Of a stretch of 34,850 nucleotides of DNA, positions 31,418 through 34,850 are shown one piece after another. Every line of letters starts with the position of its first letter. Position 1 is the stretch's first letter. Origin of the DNA: Clostridia bacterium (GTDB lineage: Bacteria; Bacillota; Clostridia; Oscillospirales; UBA644); NCBI GenBank assembly GCA_017934975.1, contig JAGBIM010000003.1:1-34850 (forward strand). Reading direction: 5' to 3'. The notes under the pieces are model-generated. The model saw only the letters and a list, made by a program, of their open reading frames with translations, was not told where the DNA came from and made no database searches. The position numbers and the translations under genes were made by a program.

Positions 31418-34400
31418 TTATGGGATTGCGTGGCCGTTTTGCTCCGCATGAGCAAAAATTTCTGTCTTACAATCTTCACAAAAAGGCGCCCCATTTGCTT
31501 CAATTGCCATCCAAGAACCTAAGTCATTATCCATAGCACAAGTATTGGGCCGTTGGCTAATTTTCTCTCCAGATGCAGGAACATGCTCAGCATTTTCACA
31601 ATGTTCAGGATTAAGGCAAATATCGGTAGTTCCATCATTACAATAATGATCCGATGCGTTAAACTGGTGTGAAACCTCATGAATCAAATGCCAAACATCT
31701 GGCATCTCTCCACTTATAAGGGAAACACATTCTGCATTTGAGTCATTTCCAAAATCATAACCAATCCAATAAACATACCCATAGGTGCAAGGAAGAAGAT
31801 TTTGCTCTAACACATTATAGAAGAAATAAAGCTTATCAGTGTAATAATACGTGACACCATTTCTCTCCATAGTATGACAAGAATGCCTACAAACCTCATC
31901 ATTAGAAGCGGCAACACAATCTTCCAAATAGGTGGTTGTTTTTTCAAGACATAAAAGATTAATCTTTATTCCCAGATATTCTTTGTATGCAGCCTTTAGA
32001 GTATCCATTTGCTCCTGTATTCTTTCCACCGTGTTTTCGCCGTTTCGATCAATAAATTTTTGATCGTAATAACTATACAGGGAAAGCTGATACGCATATT
32101 CGGTAATAAACCACTCGTCACGGTAATCGTCATTATTGCTATACGAGGTCAATACGATACTGCTCCCTAGAATTGAACCCGAAGATTCAGGATCCAAAGA
32201 AAGAACCATAGCCGTATTCAATTTCGTTGCAATTTTGAAGTTCCCGGAATTCGTCCGTCCCACGTTCCAGTAACAGGAATCATCGTACGATGTCCAATTA
32301 AGAAAAACTTCGTATTCATCGTCCGGATTCAACATTGCTGCCAAGCAATAATTGGTATCCGTAGCTGGATGGATCGTATAATATCCGTTCTCATGACGAA
32401 TAAAAATAAATTCAGACAGAGGATCTGCGTCAAAATCGCTTTGAGAAACACGTCCTCCCACGTCTATAAAGTCGCTGGAAACGTCAAGATACCTTCCGGA
32501 AGCCTCGTTTCTCAAATAATACGTACCTTCCCCATAAGAACTAATACGAAAATAATATTCATATTGCGAAGCAAAGGACACATCGGGCCATACATAAACA
32601 ATTCCCAAGCCTTCCGAAGAAGAGCGTCCGGTCGTAGAATCATATTCGACGATTTCCGAATCGGAAGTTTTCCAACTATAGGAAGAAACATCCAAAGAAA
32701 CTTCGTTCGGAACACTCATAGAAACCAACAAGCCGATCGATTTTAGGTTCCTGCTATCTCCTGCATATATCGAGTATATTGGATTGAGGTCTCTTATTCC
32801 GGCAGCAGTGCTATAGTAAAGAACTGCTCTCTGAGGATTTGACAACTTGGAAAAAATCCATTTATGCTCAATCCCGCCATAATCGTCACCGAGGGAAACG
32901 GTGCCCGTCGTTGTTGCACTGTAAGTTTGCAGACGAAAACCGGAGCCAAACGGTTGCACATATAAATAATCTAAAGAAGGATCCCCTCCGCTCGGGACGG
33001 AGCCCTCTCCGATATACCACAAGAAGCCGGAACTTACTTCCTCCCAAAGATCCGAATATCCAAGGTGGCTCGTCACGGCACTGGTACCGGAGGCATATAA
33101 ACCGGCCGCTGTATAATGATAGGGTCGAATGGTATAGTAATTGTTCTGTATATGTGTTATTCTCCACATTTGATGAAACGCATTGGCCTGCCCAGTCTCC
33201 TGAATATATACGGTAGAGGAGTTCGGAGCACCGGTGGTCGCGTCGTTATCGACAGCCACGGGATTGGCGGAAAAACGATAGCCATCTACCGCTGCGGCGG
33301 GATTGATATAATACACCCCGCTTTCAATGGTGGAAAGAGCGGCGGTAGTTATTTCCAGTCGGGGACGGTAGTTCTCGTTGGAATATTGGGAGGAGGCGAA
33401 GCATTTTTCCATGGTGGAGGTTGCGGAATCGTCTTCGTCCCAACGGATGATCAAACCCTTTTGCCAGTTGGAAACACCCGTGTACCAGTTCTGCACCAAT
33501 GGGGTAATATCGTAGGAATAATAATATCCCTCGTTCCAGCCGATGGCAGAAGAAACGGGATTGGAGTCGAGAACGGGTCCGTAGGAGACCGCCTCAAAGT
33601 CAGTCCAGTTTACGTAATTTTCTTCCCACGTACCGCCGAAGAAGGGTCGGACTTCGATGTCCTCTTCGGGGGTGGTAACGGTAATATCCCGGATCGTCAG
33701 CGTCGCAGACTGCACTACCTGATTGGAAATTGCGGTTTCCGTAAAATACCAGTTGTTGGGGCGAATTAAGACCCGCTCTATTCCCGAATAAGATTGATGA
33801 TATCCCACCCACAAATTGGCGGATTGACCGTAATTTTCCTGATCTGCGCTATAGATGGAAGCATCCAACAGATAGTCAAAAAGATTCGTAGTGGAGAGGG
33901 TGTAGGTCTGCCCGTTGCGGGGGAGGGTGGCGGACAAGAGATAGGTACCGGAGAGAGATTCGGTGACGGTCCAGGGGATATCGTTGGAAACGCCGCTTTC
34001 GGAGAGCAGGTCCCCCAAAATGCCCACGGGATTGCCCTTCCGGTCGCAGAGGAGCAGGCCCCCTTCCGTGGGGATGGGGAGAAGTTCGGAATCCAGCTCA
34101 AAATAGACCGTTTGGGTCAGGGCGCCTTCCGCCAGATCCAGCTGCAGTTGGAAGCCGTTGTAGGAAGGGACGGCGGAGAGGATATCCTGCCCTGCCACGA
34201 CGGAATTGACCTGTTCCCCCTCGGTGGAAAGGACGTAGCGGGCGGCGGTGGTCTCTTCGTCGGTGACGGAAAGAGCGCTTTGAGCCACGCCCGTGACGGC
34301 CTGGGAATCGTAGCCTTCGGGGAGGATATTTCCGGGCAGCACCAAGTCCCCCGCATTTGCATGCCCGCGGAGGAAATCGTATTCGGATTGGGTGATGGGC

Positions 34401-34849
34401 CGCAGAGCAACCTCCATGTCGCCTCCCTGATAGAGGAAGCCGTGAGTCAGGTTGTCGGGGCAATAAAAGGCCGTATCGTTCTGGGCCGTCAGTTCATAGC
34501 GGTAAAGGTTGTTCAACAAGGTTTCCCGCTCCACGAGGGCGGGCTTCTTGTCGAAAACTTCGCCGTTTTCCTCGTATTTCACGGGGATGGCGAAATAGTA
34601 CCGTGCCAAGGTGCCGTCGGATTTCAGGAAAACCACCTCGTTCAGGTCGGTTTCTTCCCAATAGGCGCGGCAGACGTATTTTTCTTCCACGGCAACGGAA
34701 TAGTCGATCAGGTCGGGAACCTCGGCTTCGGGGACGATCTGCTTTTTCAGATCGGCCGTCAGCAGAGATTCGGTTTCAACGGGAGATTCGGGAGCCGAAT
34801 CAACGGGGGTCGGATCGGCGGGAACCTCCGATGCGGCAAAGACCGCGGC
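31418..34849 (-). CDS. Secreted modular metzincin-like metalloprotease, copy B (5' partial)
   Basis: 1143 aa visible; the start lies beyond the right edge. The layout is as in copy A: constant N-terminal region (34849 to about 33851), DNRLRE-like (about 33870-33350), ricin-like (about 33330-32860), Ig-like (about 32800-32560), second ricin-like (about 32550-32080) and peptidase domain (about 32070-31418). HEVSHQFNASDHYC begins at 31681 (minus) and CAM has its Met at 31534-31532, 49 residues on; the usual metzincin Gly is Asn. The first 333 codons are almost the same as copy A. The DNRLRE and first ricin parts are clearly related, and the Ig-like, second ricin and peptidase parts share only scattered motifs. 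The divergence after 33851 coincides with a drop in GC. The Cys pattern after the active site differs from copy A. Confidence 0.85.
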   Translation of the reverse strand, partial: AAVFAASEVPADPTPVDSAPESPVETESLLTADLKKQIVPEAEVPDLIDYSVAVEEKYVCRAYWEETDLNEVVFLKSDGTLARYYFAIPVKYEENGEVFDKKPALVERETLLNNLYRYELTAQNDTAFYCPDNLTHGFLYQGGDMEVALRPITQSEYDFLRGHANAGDLVLPGNILPEGYDSQAVTGVAQSALSVTDEETTAARYVLSTEGEQVNSVVAGQDILSAVPSYNGFQLQLDLAEGALTQTVYFELDSELLPIPTEGGLLLCDRKGNPVGILGDLLSESGVSNDIPWTVTESLSGTYLLSATLPRNGQTYTLSTTNLFDYLLDASIYSADQENYGQSANLWVGYHQSYSGIERVLIRPNNWYFTETAISNQVVQSATLTIRDITVTTPEEDIEVRPFFGGTWEENYVNWTDFEAVSYGPVLDSNPVSSAIGWNEGYYYSYDITPLVQNWYTGVSNWQKGLIIRWDEDDSATSTMEKCFASSQYSNENYRPRLEITTAALSTIESGVYYINPAAAVDGYRFSANPVAVDNDATTGAPNSSTVYIQETGQANAFHQMWRITHIQNNYYTIRPYHYTAAGLYASGTSAVTSHLGYSDLWEEVSSGFLWYIGEGSVPSGGDPSLDYLYVQPFGSGFRLQTYSATTTGTVSLGDDYGGIEHKWIFSKLSNPQRAVLYYSTAAGIRDLNPIYSIYAGDSRNLKSIGLLVSMSVPNEVSLDVSSYSWKTSDSEIVEYDSTTGRSSSEGLGIVYVWPDVSFASQYEYYFRISSYGEGTYYLRNEASGRYLDVSSDFIDVGGRVSQSDFDADPLSEFIFIRHENGYYTIHPATDTNYCLAAMLNPDDEYEVFLNWTSYDDSCYWNVGRTNSGNFKIATKLNTAMVLSLDPESSGSILGSSIVLTSYSNNDDYRDEWFITEYAYQLSLYSYYDQKFIDRNGENTVERIQEQMDTLKAAYKEYLGIKINLLCLEKTTTYLEDCVAASNDEVCRHSCHTMERNGVTYYYTDKLYFFYNVLEQNLLPCTYGYVYWIGYDFGNDSNAECVSLISGEMPDVWHLIHEVSHQFNASDHYCNDGTTDICLNPEHCENAEHVPASGEKISQRPNTCAMDNDLGSWMAIEANGAPFCEDCKTEIFAHAEQNGHAIP

Positions 34850-34850
34850 G
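33851..34850 (-). repeat. Right arm of 1-kb inverted repeat
   Basis: Reverse complement of 1-1000 with no gaps. The outer 141 bases are exactly identical and the remainder is near-identical with scattered substitutions. It encodes the constant N-terminal region of metalloprotease B. Confidence 0.93.

Noticed and set aside
1..34850. Linear plasmid or phage with terminal inverted repeats
   Set aside because: The repeat is the coding start of a secreted protease, the interior holds chromosomal housekeeping genes, and no replication or phage genes are seen.

Overview
The window looks like a chromosomal contig from a Gram-positive gut-type member of the class Clostridia (Bacillota). The signs are strong AGGAGG ribosome binding sites, sigma-A promoters with 17-bp spacers, LPXTG-type surface proteins with a class C sortase, a PPi-type phosphofructokinase, and single-copy chromosomal genes (argS, tRNA-Val, an ACT/UPF0210 pair). 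I see no phage, plasmid, transposase or CRISPR genes. The exact species cannot be read from the sequence.

Layout. (1) Left end, 1-4992: a secreted modular metalloprotease gene open at the window edge, then a translationally coupled membrane-anchored partner. (2) 5060-11135: a B12-binding/radical SAM DUF4080 protein on the minus strand, a five-Ig-domain lipoprotein, and a PPi-phosphofructokinase paired with a propeller-like unknown. (3) 11196-20556, minus strand: a complete sortase-assembled pilus operon, read in the order coiled-coil protein, signal peptidase I, 1430-aa tip adhesin, LPQTG major pilin, class C sortase, PPHTG minor pilin, degenerate sortase. (4) 20797-23600: tRNA-Val, a four-helix-bundle/membrane-protein gene pair between two arrays of small palindromes, a DnaQ-like exonuclease, a probable small RNA under a perfect consensus promoter, and a 77-nt cloverleaf palindrome. 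(5) 23667-29762: argS, a solute-binding lipoprotein, an ACT protein and a UPF0210 protein in one probable operon, then an XRE regulator with a bactofilin-like tail and a membrane protein. (6) Right end, 29834-34850, minus strand: a second metalloprotease cassette, inverted relative to the first, with a membrane-anchored partner and a lipoprotein whose membrane tail is cut off by an in-frame stop.

The most interesting theme is the pair of inward-facing metalloprotease cassettes. Their first 1000 bp form an ungapped, near-identical inverted repeat (1-1000 and 33851-34850), and the outermost 141 bp are exactly identical. Inside, both switch to AT-rich, strongly diverged sequence that crosses the gene boundary into the partner gene. 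The partner genes then end in a GC-rich shared membrane-anchor tail. This constant/variable/constant layout over two genes suggests a surface protease family that diversifies by recombination between constant flanks. The two repeats could also invert the roughly 33 kb between them. The proteases carry metzincin hallmarks (HExxHxxxxxD and a CxM Met-turn) behind DNRLRE, ricin-type and Ig-like modules.

Surface functions dominate the rest as well: the pilus with a catalytically dead CHAP-like tip domain, Ig-like and solute-binding lipoproteins, and a possible RNA link, in which 14-15 nt of the predicted small RNA are exactly complementary to the CA-rich region before the major pilin.
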